Source: Antedon mediterranea (lineage: Eukaryota > Echinodermata > Crinoidea > Comatulida > Antedonidae). From it: a stretch of DNA of 64,000 nucleotides. The stretch covers positions 29,995,795-30,059,794 of the forward strand of contig NC_092670.1 of the NCBI RefSeq assembly GCF_964355755.1, written 5' to 3'. Both the position numbers and the translations under genes were made by a program. The notes under the pieces were generated by a model. That model worked only from the letters and a program-made list of their open reading frames with translations. It was not told the DNA's origin and made no database searches. Shown piece after piece: positions 38,597 through 48,369 of this stretch; position 1 is the first letter of the stretch; each line of letters opens with the position of its first letter.

Positions 38597-38907
38597 TTTC
38601 TGACATAGTTTCTATTCGAAACAAACAAACAAAAACACAGGTTAAAATAATAACCAATATGACGATAATTAAGGCACCAGTAATGAAATACCTGCCAAGC
38701 CCACACAATATTAAACCTACCGTGCGCCGTGGTCTCAATAACTAGACCCCTAAAATCAAAGCCAAACAGACTTCTAGTATCATAGGCAAGCCTACACAAG
38801 CCTAAAACAACAACACAGTGTACTGGCTCGACGACCGCCAAACCTCGTTCGTTATAAAACGCCTCTAAACCTAAAACCAGTTTAGAATAAGTAACTAAAA
38901 TTACCAT
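38593..38907 (-). CDS. LTR copy 1: leader ORF of 104 codons
   Basis: Same length and position as 41950-42264 in copy 2, with about eight residue differences. It overlaps the gag start region by a few bases. No known domain. A candidate splice donor lies inside it (GTAGGT here, GTAAGT in copy 2), so the full ORF may be an artefact of an unspliced leader. Confidence 0.4.
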   Translation of the reverse strand: MVILVTYSKLVLGLEAFYNERGLAVVEPVHCVVVLGLCRLAYDTRSLFGFDFRGLVIETTAHGRFNIVWAWQVFHYWCLNYRHIGYYFNLCFCLFVSNRNYVRK

Positions 38908-38961
38908 CAGTTCGATCTACAACTACAATTCCGTACTTTGTTCCCGGATGACCCCCCAATT

Positions 38962-39094
38962 TGTTACGGGCTCGCTCGTTAGGCTGAAACCAACAATAAG
39001 AACATAACAAAACACGTTGTAGTTGTCGTCCATCTTTATTCATCTCTTCTCTTTTACTCTAGAGGGCTCACTTCTGTGTGACAAACCCATCACA
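38962..39094 (-). repeat. LTR element copy 1, 5' LTR
   Basis: 133 bp, identical to 33502-33634 and bordered outside by ATAT, matching the repeat at 33498-33501. Downstream in element orientation lies TTGGGGGGTCATCCGGGAA, the likely primer-binding region. The tRNA primer was not assigned. Confidence 0.85.
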
Positions 39095-40231
39095 ATATTA
39101 TTATTAGAGTATTATGGGGTATTTTTTATTTTTGTAAAAGAACGTGTGGGTTCGTTTGGTGATCTATTTAAACTTGCAATAGTATGGTAAGTTGCGTAAT
39201 GTCTGTCCGTACTATCAAACCTAAAATGAAGTTCAAATTAAATTATTTGTTGCTGAATAAATTTCACATTTCATTATTATTAGTGGACAATAACAAATGG
39301 ACTAGGCCTAGGCTAGTAGGCCTATAGAGGTAGCCTAACTAACAGGACTAGCCTAGGCCTAGGCTAGAAAGACTTAAATATTTATACTAATTAGGCCTCC
39401 TAGGTAGCCTCGAAGTCTGAACATTAAGCAAATTAGTATTACTTCTACTCGCGAAATAAACTACGTACGTACGAGTACGCAAAAAAAATCACCTATTATG
39501 GACAACACAATGGATGGCGCAGTACTCCAATAAACTCGCCTATTGTGGACAAAAAGTCACCTATTTTGGACAGCCAATTATGAAAGTCACCTATTATGGA
39601 CAAACAACAGCGCCCTCTAGTCCCTATTATGGACAGAGAGTAACCTATTATGGACAGAAAAGTAACCTATTATGGACAGATTTCACCAACCCCGCTCAAT
39701 TGTTGTCAGTACACACTGTGCGCGTGTCACGGGCTCACTGAGCCCTTGATTTTTAAATGAAATAAACAACTCCCGCGTTCACTGACTCATTCTTTGCCTT
39801 TATTTTACCTGACAATACGTCAGGTAAAAATCAATTATAATGAAAATCAATTTATCTTAGCTTTCTTTTGACTTGCTTGTTAAATATTTTGTAAAATTCA
39901 AAAGTTTAAACACCTTGATTTGGTACGAACGCGAACATTTCCAGGAATGGCTGTATTGGGTGCGCCCAATACTAGCCACTGATGCCTAGTCCTAATAATT
40001 AGTCTCAGTTCTAAATGAATGAATATCTGTTTATAAATATGTGGTTTTTTTTCAGAATCAACAACAATAATATTAATCTTTTTTTCAAAGAGGTATCATT
40101 TCATTTCGAAGGCACTTTTTGACATACGGAACTGGACTAGTGGAGTAAATTTTCATTTCAGTCATTGTCGTCGCTTTTTAACGATTTTGTCTTATTAAAT
40201 GCATATTACTTTCGTTTATTTGTTTTAATAG

Positions 40232-40303
40232 ATATATTCAACATAACAGCATCACATCGTTAGACAATACTCTCTTTAAGGATTCACCGTCCATAAATAA
40301 ATT
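40232..40303 (+). pseudogene. Gene B exon 5: LRR
   Basis: A 72-nt phase 2/2 exon containing YIQHNSITSLDNTLFKDSPS. Acceptor TTTTAATAG, donor GTAAGT. Matches gene A 4565-4636. Confidence 0.8.
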
Positions 40304-40438
40304 GTAAGTATGTTATTACAATTGATATGAGTGTTACTGTATGACCTCCGACGACACAACACCACTAACCAAAAACTATACAATTGACATTGTTTAATTC
40401 TTACATACTAAAGATCACTACAATATTTTATTTTTCAG

Positions 40439-40507
40439 AGACATATCGTTCAACCAAATACATACTATTGAACCTTTTACTTTTGCAAAGCTCCAATTAT
40501 CAGTAAT
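40439..40507 (+). pseudogene. Gene B exon 6: LRR
   Basis: A 69-nt phase 2/2 exon containing DISFNQIHTIEPFTFAKLQL, nearly the same repeat as gene A 5017-5085. Acceptor TTTTTCAG, donor GTAAGT. Confidence 0.83.
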
Positions 40508-40739
40508 GTAAGTATTCTGGTACAATAATTGTAGATTTCTAAAATGAATGTTGGTAAACTAAGTCAATTAATTGAAGTGTGCTGATTCGGTCAAATACCC
40601 TTATTTAGGTACTGGGTTTATAATATAAATGGCATAATTGAGTATGGTATCTAGGTATACTATGTATTTGCTGATGGTACTTGTATATATGTTACGGGAA
40701 AAAAGGTAATGATATAAATAATGATCTACCAAAAATAGT

Positions 40740-41271
40740 AAACTCTATTACCGAATGGTATAAAAAAATCTTCTTACTATTAATGCTGATAAAACAAAAT
40801 AAATGATTATTAAAAAGAGAGGAAACAAGTTAACTAATATAACAACTCTAAATATAAATATTAATGGTATCAAAAAATTTAACAACACAAGTTAACAATG
40901 TGCGATATCTTGGATTGCAAATCAATGATAACCTAAGCTGGAACAACATGTACTTAATATAAACAAATCTGTTGGTTACAAGATAACAATGTTGGGGAAA
41001 ATGAGTAAATTTTTATTTAAAACACTAATTGAAATACTGTACAAAACTACTATTGAACCTTGTATTGATTATGGAATTACAGTATGGGGAAATACCTCAT
41101 ATTGTTTTATTGATATTGCAAAGAAACAACAAAGACGTGCTGCTAGAATCACGTCAGGAAACTATGATTTTATAAACTTCAGAGGGGATGACATTATCAA
41201 TGACCTGGGTTGGAAGTCCTTTGAACAGAGGCGTGAATTTTCAATATATTGAATGATGTACAAATGCATTC
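40740..41271 (+). pseudogene. LINE 3' fragment (CR1/L2-like C-terminus), first part
   Basis: Reads YKTTIEPCIDYGITVWGNTS and KKQQRRAARITSGNYDF, the characteristic end of RT-adjacent ORF2 in CR1/L2/Jockey-type LINEs, followed by MMYKCIH. Upstream frames are broken. The element resumes at 41614-41762 and 47606-47880 after a SINE and LTR copy 2. Confidence 0.7.
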
Positions 41272-41613
41272 ATAGTGAGTGAGTGAGTGAGTGAGTGGCC
41301 GAGCGGTTAAGACAGTGGAACCGTAATCACGTAGCCATAACATCGGCAGGGGTTCGAGGCTCACTCACTCCATGGTTCTGGTGGTAGAATGAGTCTTCTC
41401 GGATAAGGACTATAAACCGTAGGTCCAGTGTACACAACTTGCTCGTGTGCACTTTAAAGAACCTAGTACATCTTTCGAGACGAGTAGGGGGTTACCCCGG
41501 TGTACTAGTACATCACGGCCACTGATCACCAACTGGGCCCTCTGGGAGATCAGTCTTTGACTGAAGAGGTCACCCAGTATAAAGATAAAACAAACAAACA
41601 AACAAATAGCATA
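41272..41613 (+). mobile_element. tRNA-headed SINE inside a LINE
   Basis: Starts GTGAGTGAGTGAG, then box A-like TGGCCGAGCGGTTAAG and box B-like GGGGTTCGAGGCT, as in tRNA-Ser/Leu heads. A central module (GGATAAGGACTATAAACC) follows, and the 3' end is (AAAC)n. It splits the LINE frame: MMYKCIH before it and SIAPQRL after it. Short ATAG repeats flank it. Confidence 0.7.
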
Positions 41614-41762
41614 GCCCCTCAACGTTTGGTAGATCAAGTTGAATTAATCATTGATAGACATGGTTATAATACTCGATTGGCAAAACCCTTAAATGTAGTT
41701 ATACTCAAGATAAATGTTAGCAAAATGAATATGTCACTTCAAGTGGCTGGTTGGAAAGTATG
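41614..41762 (+). pseudogene. LINE 3' fragment, second part
   Basis: SIAPQRLVDQ..HGYNTRLAKPLNVVI follows the SINE and is cut at TATG by LTR copy 2. The HxYNTR motif is standard in this LINE C-terminus. Confidence 0.68.
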
Positions 41763-41895
41763 TGTGATGGGTTTGTCACACGGAAGTGAGCCCTCTAGAG
41801 TAAAAGGAAGGAGATAAATAAAGATGGACGACAACTACAACGTGTTTTGTTATATTCTTATTGTTGGTTTCAGCCTAACGAGCGAGCCCGTAACA
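41763..41895 (+). repeat. LTR element copy 2, 5' LTR
   Basis: 133 bp with TGTGATGGG start and GTAACA end. Preceded by TATG. Followed by AATTGGGAGGTCATCCGGGA, the likely primer-binding region. Confidence 0.85.
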
Positions 41896-41949
41896 AATTG
41901 GGAGGTCATCCGGGAACAAAGTACGGAATTGTAGTTGTAGATCGAACTG

Positions 41950-42264
41950 ATGGTAATTTTAGTTGCTTATTCTAAGCTGGTTTTAGGTTTAGAGGCGTTT
42001 TATAGCGAACGAGGTTTGGCGGTCGTCGAGCCAGTACACTGTGTTGTTGTTTTAGGCTTGTGTAGGCTTGCCTGTGAGACTAGAAGTCGGTTTGGCTTTG
42101 ATTTTAGGGGTCTAGTTATTGAGACCACGGCGCACGGTAAGTTTGATACTATGTGGGCTTGGCAGGTATTTCATTACTGGTGCCTTAATTATCGTCATAT
42201 TGGTTATTATTTTAACCTGTGTTTTTGTTTGTTTGTTTCGAATAGAAACTATGACAGAAAGTGA
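41950..42264 (+). CDS. LTR copy 2: leader ORF of 104 codons
   Basis: Starts MVILVAYSKLVLGLEAFYSE and overlaps the gag ATG at 42251. A GTAAGT at 42137 and an acceptor TTTGTTTGTTTCGAATAG ending at 42245 could remove 109 nt and place the upstream codons in frame with gag. No domain recognised. Differences between copies are mostly amino-acid changing, arguing against strong constraint. Confidence 0.4.
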   Translation: MVILVAYSKLVLGLEAFYSERGLAVVEPVHCVVVLGLCRLACETRSRFGFDFRGLVIETTAHGKFDTMWAWQVFHYWCLNYRHIGYYFNLCFCLFVSNRNYDRK

Positions 42265-43630
42265 TTTTGACGAAGAATTTTTGGATAGCATGTCCATTGA
42301 GGTGGTAGCTCAGCTATCAGAGGAGCGTTTCCGACTCCTAGGTACTAGGGTTGGAGCATCTATAAATGATTACATGAATAAATATGACTTGATAAATGTG
42401 ATTGGAAATCATGTTGGTTTAATTACTCATGAATCCGTAAAAACTGCGGGGAATGAGGTCGAGTTGGCTAGAATTGAGTTGGAACGTGAAAAATTGATTT
42501 TTGAAAGAAGATAAATAGAGATGCAAACTCAAAGAGAAATGAAAATAGAAAAACATGAATTTGAGTTAAGGAAATTAGAATTAGCTAACCAAATGGATCA
42601 CACCACACGGGTTTCTACACCTAATGATTCAGAGATTACTCAGAATATTAAATGGGTTCCCAAGTTTAATGAGGACGAGGTAGAGACATATTTTTTGGCA
42701 TTTGAGAAAATTGCTAATAGATTAAAGTGGCCTGCTATACACTGGACTGTGTTGTTACAAACTGCTCTTATGGGTAAAGCCCAAGAGGTATTTTCTGCTT
42801 TGGCTGATGATCAATGTGAAAGCTATGATGCGGTTAAAACTGCTGTTTTGTCAGCTAATGAGTTAGTTCCAGAGGCGTATCGTCAGAAATTTAGGAACTT
42901 AGGTAAACCTTATGATCAAACATTTACGGAATTTACACGTAAGAAGCAGATCCTTTTTGATAGATGGTGTAGTTCGGAAGAAGTAAACGGTGAATTTGGA
43001 AAGCTTCGCGAGCTTATGTTAGTTGAGGAGTTTAAATCTTGTTCCCCTACTGAAGTTCGTACACATCTAGAGGAGCAGAAAGTGGATAATTTAATGAAAG
43101 CGGCTTCTGTTACCGATAATTATGTGCTCACGCACAAGGTGGTGGATACCAAATCGGTTTCAAAACTTGTTGATGATTCTAAGGTCGAAAGTCAGAAAAC
43201 TACAGTTAATAGTAGTAGTAAATTTGTAAGAACTTGTTTTTACTGCAAGAAAAAGGGTCATATAAAGACAGATTGCTGGCTGTTTAAAAGCAAAGCTAAA
43301 AGGGATAATAAGAAACCCCAATCACTTCCAAACACGTTAGTAAATACAGTCCCGTTGAAAGTGACAGAGAGTCATGACGTTGATGAAAGTGAGAAATTGA
43401 TCCAATCTTCAGGTCCGGAAAAAGTGCGAAAGCTATTTAAGCCTTTCCTCTCTACTGGTTCTGTAGCATTGATCAACGATGTGAATCTGAGTAAAGTTCG
43501 TATCTTAAGAGACACAGGGGCGTCACAATCCCTGATAATAGAATCGGCATTGTCATTTTCAAACGAGTCTTCTGCTGTGTACCCATTCAAGGTGTTGAAG
43601 GGGGTTATAAGGAAGTCCCACTTCATGTAA
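42251..43630 (+). pseudogene. LTR copy 2: gag and protease region
   Basis: Gag begins MTESDFDEEFLDSMSIEVVA. TAA at 42512 (AAA in copy 1) interrupts it. The frame resumes through the capsid-like region, a CCHC knuckle (CFYCKKKGHIKTDCW) and the protease RDTGASQSLI motif. A 7-nt loss then shifts the frame near 43580. Confidence 0.8.
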
Positions 43631-43713
43631 TTCGGATTGAAACAGATATTGTTAGCGGAGATTTTGTTGTCGGTGTCGTTCCGAGTCTTCCAGTATGGGG
43701 TGTCACACTCCTT

Positions 43714-44391
43714 TTGGGGAATGATTTGGCCGGAGACAGAGTGACAGTAGAACCGGTTGTGTGCAAGAGTCCTGTTGAAGACGAAAGTACGGTGTGTTTA
43801 GAGAAAGAATTATCACATGTGTTTCCATCATGTGCGGTGACGCGATCTATGGCAAATAAAACCATAGATGAGGATGAGAGTATTGACTTATGTGATAGTT
43901 TTTACGGAGACATTACGGTTCGCGTTTCCCAAGAGGCTGTCTGTTCAGGTCCCGAGTCACACACTGCCCAGGCTGAACAACAGCACCCAAAAGTGTGTGA
44001 TTTCGGTCCGACAGTTCTCAATCGGTTCAGGTTAGTGGAAGAGCAGAGTAAAGATCCTGATTTGGTGTCATTTGGTCAGCAAGCTCTTTCTGTAGAGGAA
44101 CTGTCTATTGTTCCTGTTTGTTATTATATAAAGGATGGCATACTTATGCGTAAGTGGAGGCCACCAGATATTCCAAGTAGTGATGTTTGGAATGAGATTC
44201 ACCAGATAGTTATTCCTAGTGGATACCGTCGGGATATTATTGGTATTGCGCATGATGATCCTCTTTCAGGTCATTTAGGTGTCAATAAAACAGACAAAAT
44301 TCTCAGGCATTTCTTTTGGCCAGGTCTTAGAAAAGATGTGTCTAACTATTGTAAATCCTGTCATGCGTGTCAGGTAGTGGGGGAAGCCTAA
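43714..44391 (+). pseudogene. LTR copy 2: protease linker and integrase zinc finger
   Basis: Continues the pol frame after the shift: GNDLAGDRVTVEPVV, a long linker, then the integrase HHCC finger (SGHLGVNKTDKILRHFFW, one Val shorter than copy 1, and CKSCHACQVV). An extra G in GTGGGGGAAG ends the frame. Confidence 0.78.
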
Positions 44392-44527
44392 TCAAAAGGT
44401 TCCAGTAGCCCCACTTAAGCCTATTCCTGCATTCGGTGAACCATTTTCAAGAGTTATTGTTGATTGTGTGGGACCACTACCACGTACTAAAAATGGAAAT
44501 GAGTATCTATTAACAATAATGTGTGCA

Positions 44528-44942
44528 AAATAATTGATGTCATGTGGAGGAAAATACAAGTTATTATTGAACAACAGTTTAAAAGAAAAGTGATTCTAGA
44601 TAAAGAAAGGATATGTTTTGGTATTGAAAATCATAGAAATAATCATGCAATTAATTACTTAATACTGATTGTAAAATTGTATATTTATAACTGCAAAGTT
44701 AACGAACAAAAACCTCATATAAATCACTTTAAATCGGTATATGAGAGGTATAAAGAAATTGAAAAGTACATTGTTTTTAAAAATAGCTAGACTGTTGATA
44801 TTTATGTATAAAAATAGCCATATATGTTTTGTAACTTAAAAAGGTTACTTTATTATTATTTTGTATTACTTTGTAATGTAACCAAGTTATGTAATGTATA
44901 CTGTTTTATGAAATATAGAAAAAAAAAAAAAAAAAAAATAAT
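44528..44942 (+). mobile_element. 5'-truncated L1/Tx1-like LINE inserted in integrase
   Basis: A 415-bp 3' end encoding ICFGIENHRNNHAINYLILI, similar to the C-terminus of the LINE at 29929 (IIFGYQDAHQFF..INAIILIV). It ends with a poly(A) run (44920-44938). The 13-bp AATAATGTGTGCA occurs on both sides (44515-44527, 44943-44955) and once in uninterrupted copy 1: a textbook target duplication. Confidence 0.85.
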
Positions 44943-44955
44943 AATAATGTGTGCA

Positions 44956-45939
44956 TCAAATAGGTTTCCAGAAGCCATTCCTCTTAGGCGTATTACAGCA
45001 TGTTGTTAAATCATTGGTAAAATTCTTTACATGGGTAGGATTGCCTAAAGCTGTTCAGTCCGATCAAGGATCAAACTTCATGTCAAAGATATTTAAACAA
45101 GTCTTAGAGTAGTTAGGTGTTGCCCATATAAGTTCAAGTGCTTACCATCCACAGTTTCAAGGGCACTTGAGAGATTTCATCAAGCACTTAAAAATATGAT
45201 TAAAACCTATTGTTTTCAATGTGAAAAGGAATGGGATGAGGGAGTTCCCTTATTGTTATTTGCTGTTCGTGAAACAGTGCAAGAGTCCTTATGGTTTAGC
45301 CCATTTGAGTTGGTGTATGGTCATTCGGTCCGAGGCCTTCTTACAATAGTCAAAGAAAGGCTGTTAGGGAATGCAGAAGAGTCTGTATCGATACTAGATT
45401 ATGTGCCTGAATTTCGTGATCGATTAAATCGTGCTCGTGAGATGGCTAGAAAGAATCTTGTGAAGGCTCAGTGTAAAATGAAGAGATTGTTTGATAGGAA
45501 ATCAGAAAAGAGAAGCTTTAGTTCAGGTAATGAAGTGTTAGTTATGTTGCCTCTTCCCAGTCAACCATTATCTGCAAGATTTGCTGGTCCTTACAAAGTA
45601 TTAGAAAGAGTAGGAGAAGTTGACTATGTGTTAGATACTCCAGATAGGCGTAAGAAGAAGCGACTGTGTCATATAAACATGTTGAAACCATACACAGCGA
45701 GAAATAATAGTAATACTTGTACGTCAACACCAGTTACGTGTGTTGTTGAAGATAATTCTGAAGAGTTTGGGGATCCTGATACATGTGTTAAGTTCAGTAA
45801 TTCAGATGCCCTTGCAAACATTGAAGAGAATGTTGGTCATTTATCTCGTGATCGTAAGGTTGAAATTGTTAGTTTGATATTTGGAAATCTGCAGTTGTTT
45901 TCGGATGTTCCAGGTCGAACGAACTTAGTGGAGCGTTAA
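44956..45939 (+). pseudogene. LTR copy 2: integrase core and C-terminal domain, decayed
   Basis: Resumes after the LINE with the FPEAIPLRRIT block. Frame changes and a TAG break the core near 45000-45190. From 45196 a 247-codon frame covers the region after the catalytic Glu, with the integrase C-terminal domain and the linker deleted in copy 1, to a stop at 45937-45939. Confidence 0.75.
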
Positions 45940-45994
45940 GACAGCTGATTGTTCACCAATAAAACAAAATTCATATAGAGCAAATCCATTCAAG

Positions 45995-47209
45995 ATGAAG
46001 ATATTACAAAATGAGATTGATTACATGATTAAGAATGATATAATCGAGCCTAGTTGCAGTGCTTGGAGTTCTCCATGTATATTAGTTCAGAAGCCAGATA
46101 AATCGTATCGTTTTTGTACTGATTATCGGAAGGTTAATGCTAAATCTACTACAGATTCATATCCCATACCGAGGATAGACGACTGTATTGATCGTGTGGG
46201 TAGTGCTAAGTTTGTCAGTAAATTTGATCTTCTAAAGGGTTACTGGCAAATTCCTTTAACAGAGCGAGCGAAAGAAGTGTCAGCTTTTGTAACTCCCATA
46301 GGTCTTTATCAGTATAAAGTCATGCCTTTCGGTTTAAAGAATGCACCAGCCACGTTCCAGAGATTGGTTAATGGTATAATTTCAGGGTTGGAGGGCTGTG
46401 AAGCTTATATAGACGATTTGGTTGTTTATAGTGATACATGGGATGTTCATGTGCAGAGAATTAAGGCATTGTTTGACAGGTTGACAGCTGCAAAGTTGAC
46501 AGTAAATTTGGTGAAAAGCGAGTTTTCCTGTGCAGAAATTGTGTTCTTAGGTCATAAAGTTGGTTGCGGAAAAGTGAAACCATTAAGTGCTAAGATTAAG
46601 GCAGTCTGTGATTTCCCAGTTCCAAAGAGTAAGCAGGAGTTAATGCGTTTCTTGGAAATGGCTGGGTTTTTTCGACGTTTTTGCAGAAGTTTCTCAACGC
46701 TTGTAGCTCCATTAACGAATCTACTGAAAAAGAATGCGAGTTTTGTGTGGTTGGAGGAATGCAATAATGCGTTCATTAAAGTTAAAGCGATGTTATCAAA
46801 CGAACCGGTGTTGATGGCTCCACAATTTGATAAACAGTTCTCGTTGATGATTGATGCCCGTGATGTTGGTTCTGGTGCTGTGTTTGCGCAAACAGACGAG
46901 AATGGTGTTGACAAGCCTGTGTGTTTCTACTCGAGAAAATTCAACCAGCATGAGAAACGTTATTCTACTGTTGAGAAGGAGACATTAGCTTTGATGTCAG
47001 CGTTAAAGCACTTTGAAGTGTATCTTGGATCTACTCCGTTTCCAATTGTTGTTTGGACTGACCACAACCCATTAACGTTCTTGGCAAGAATGAAGGACAA
47101 GAATCAACGCCTGTTGAGATGGAGTTTAGCAGTTCAAAAAATGAATCTGGAAATTCATCATATCAGAGGAAAAGACAATGTTGTAGCTGACGCTTTGTCA
47201 AGAGTTTAG
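45995..47209 (+). CDS. LTR copy 2: reverse transcriptase and RNase H
   Basis: 404 codons, a continuous frame. RT motifs: SPCILVQKPDKSYRFCTDYR, KFDLLKGYWQIPL (first catalytic Asp), GLKNAPATFQRL and AYIDDLVVYS. RNase H motifs: SLMIDARDVGSGAVFAQ, STVEKETLALMSALKHFE, VWTDHNPL and DNVVADALSRV, ending at TAG before the polypurine tract. RT and RNase H are last in pol, after integrase. This frame is intact, but the fused polyprotein upstream is not. Confidence 0.85.
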   Translation: MKILQNEIDYMIKNDIIEPSCSAWSSPCILVQKPDKSYRFCTDYRKVNAKSTTDSYPIPRIDDCIDRVGSAKFVSKFDLLKGYWQIPLTERAKEVSAFVTPIGLYQYKVMPFGLKNAPATFQRLVNGIISGLEGCEAYIDDLVVYSDTWDVHVQRIKALFDRLTAAKLTVNLVKSEFSCAEIVFLGHKVGCGKVKPLSAKIKAVCDFPVPKSKQELMRFLEMAGFFRRFCRSFSTLVAPLTNLLKKNASFVWLEECNNAFIKVKAMLSNEPVLMAPQFDKQFSLMIDARDVGSGAVFAQTDENGVDKPVCFYSRKFNQHEKRYSTVEKETLALMSALKHFEVYLGSTPFPIVVWTDHNPLTFLARMKDKNQRLLRWSLAVQKMNLEIHHIRGKDNVVADALSRV

Positions 47210-47472
47210 ATAAAACATGCATGAAATGATTTTAAAAGTGTTGTTGATTTTGAAAGTGTTTATTTAATTATAATATGTTAGTTGTGATAGAGTGATGCAT
47301 TAATGGCATACACGGATTTAAAGTAATTAGAACTTGTGAAATTTTAAAGAAGCAGTTGAAGTAAATTCATATCAACGACCTGTTAAAATAACTACTGTAT
47401 AAGAAAGGATTTAAGATGTTATAGTAAACAGTTATAAGTTTAATCATATCAAACTTTCTTTAAGTGGGGGTG

Positions 47473-47605
47473 TGTGATGGGTTTGTCACACGGAAGTGAG
47501 CCCTCTAGAGTAAAAGGATGGAGATGAATAAAGATGGACGACAACTAAAACGTGTTTTGTTATATTCTTATTGTTGGTTTCAGCCTAACGAGCGAGCCCG
47601 TAATA
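47473..47605 (+). repeat. LTR element copy 2, 3' LTR
   Basis: 133 bp, preceded by an AAGTGGGGG polypurine tract and followed by TATG. Differs from the 5' LTR at four sites, including the terminal CA to TA change. Confidence 0.85.
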
Positions 47606-47880
47606 TATGGAATAACCTTCCTATATCATTGCAAGAAGCGACCTCTTACAATGCATTTAAATATAAGTACAAAACACAACAAAAAGGATGTATTTAAATA
47701 CAAACTTCAACTTGAGAACCTGTGTAATTGCGATGTACTTACTTAACTGTTTGTTATTATTAATTCTGTATCTGTATTTAAAATGTCATTGTACTTGTAT
47801 GTCTTTCGATAATCTAAAACAAAAACAAAAATTTGTTTTTGTAAATTTTGTAACTTATGACTTTTAGTTTATAAATAAAT
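47606..47880 (+). pseudogene. LINE 3' fragment, third part and tail
   Basis: IWNNLPISLQEATSYNAFKY, the WNxLP end of CR1/L2-type ORF2, then non-coding sequence ending in a (AAAT)n tail at 47868-47887. It continues the LINE broken at 41762. Confidence 0.72.
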
Positions 47881-47987
47881 AAATAAATCTAACTTACCAT
47901 TGAGTTCATAATCGCAGAAATGTGTTTTAATCGTTATTAATAGTCAATGTCGACCTCTCTTTATTTTTTTTGGTTTATATATTTTAG

Positions 47988-48065
47988 AGATATTCAGTAT
48001 AACCACAACCTTCAAAGGCTTTGTGAAAATTCATTTGCATTGACTACAAGGCTTAACTATGGAAT
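47988..48065 (+). pseudogene. Gene B exon 7: LRR with Cys
   Basis: A 78-nt phase 2/2 exon containing DIQYNHNLQRLCENSFALTT. Same unusual length and Cys as gene A 5321-5398. Donor GTAAGT. Confidence 0.82.
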
Positions 48066-48297
48066 GTAAGTAATCAGAAAGGTACTGATGGAAAATATAC
48101 TAACATACTTTATTAGACATAGATTGTACCAGATAATACATTGTGTGTTGATTGAGCTGTATATTTGTAATGCGTGCCTCTCTAGTAGAACTACATTTAA
48201 CAAGAATAATGAGATATTTACACCAAAAAAAAATTCCATTAAATGATAAGTTTCTGTGATTGATTATCATTATAATGATATCTTCTTCTTTCAATAG

Positions 48298-48369
48298 AGT
48301 TATTGCAAACAATAACCTTGTACACATTTCTACTGGAACTTTCAAAAACGTTACAGGCGGAAGTGGAAT
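48298..48369 (+). pseudogene. Gene B exon 8: LRR
   Basis: A 72-nt phase 2/2 exon containing VIANNNLVHISTGTFKNVTG. Acceptor TCAATAG, donor GTAAGT. Three nucleotides longer than gene A 5598-5666. Confidence 0.82.

Larger units (their letters stand above)
33502..39094 (-). mobile_element. Gmr1-like Ty3/gypsy LTR element, copy 1
   Basis: Two 133-bp LTRs, 33502-33634 and 38962-39094, identical by my reading, with TG...CA ends and ATAT direct repeats outside. Minus-strand order: leader ORF, gag (split by a Helentron-like insert), protease, integrase, then RT (partly deleted) and RNase H. Integrase before RT is the Gmr1-like pol order. One nonsense codon and an in-frame deletion of about 640 nt make it non-autonomous. 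GTGGGGG precedes the 3' LTR as a polypurine tract. Confidence 0.85.
27254..39693. mobile_element. 12.4-kb composite bounded by about 440-bp inverted repeats
   Basis: The left end (27254 to about 27690) and right end (about 39247 to 39693) are inverted repeats beginning GGGTTGGTGAAATCTGTCC. Each carries several copies of TGTCCATAATAGG (five left; about seven right, two varied), then GAGGGCGCTGTTGTTTGTCC, CGTACGTACGTAGTTTAT and shared AGGCCTA-rich sequence. Inside lie a 645-bp MITE, a LINE and LTR element copy 1. No transposase is visible in the roughly 2.9 kb left after removing them, and no target duplication is obvious, so it may be one element or two solo copies in opposite orientation. Confidence 0.6.
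41763..47605 (+). mobile_element. Gmr1-like Ty3/gypsy LTR element, copy 2
   Basis: LTRs at 41763-41895 and 47473-47605 (133 bp each, four differences by my count), with TATG target duplication on both sides. The 3' LTR's final CA has become TA. Order: leader ORF, gag, protease, integrase, RT, RNase H. Decay: a nonsense codon in gag (TAA at 42512), a 7-nt loss after the protease motif, an extra G near 44383, a LINE insert in integrase, and several further breaks. It keeps the RT half missing from copy 1. Confidence 0.87.

Noticed and set aside
27180-39693. A large Polinton/Maverick-type element
   Set aside because: No polymerase B, integrase of that class, ATPase or capsid genes between the inverted repeats; only nested retroelements.
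41272-41360. Functional tRNA-Ser/Leu gene
   Set aside because: Boxes A and B are present but the acceptor and anticodon stems do not form, and the sequence continues into a SINE body with an (AAAC)n tail.
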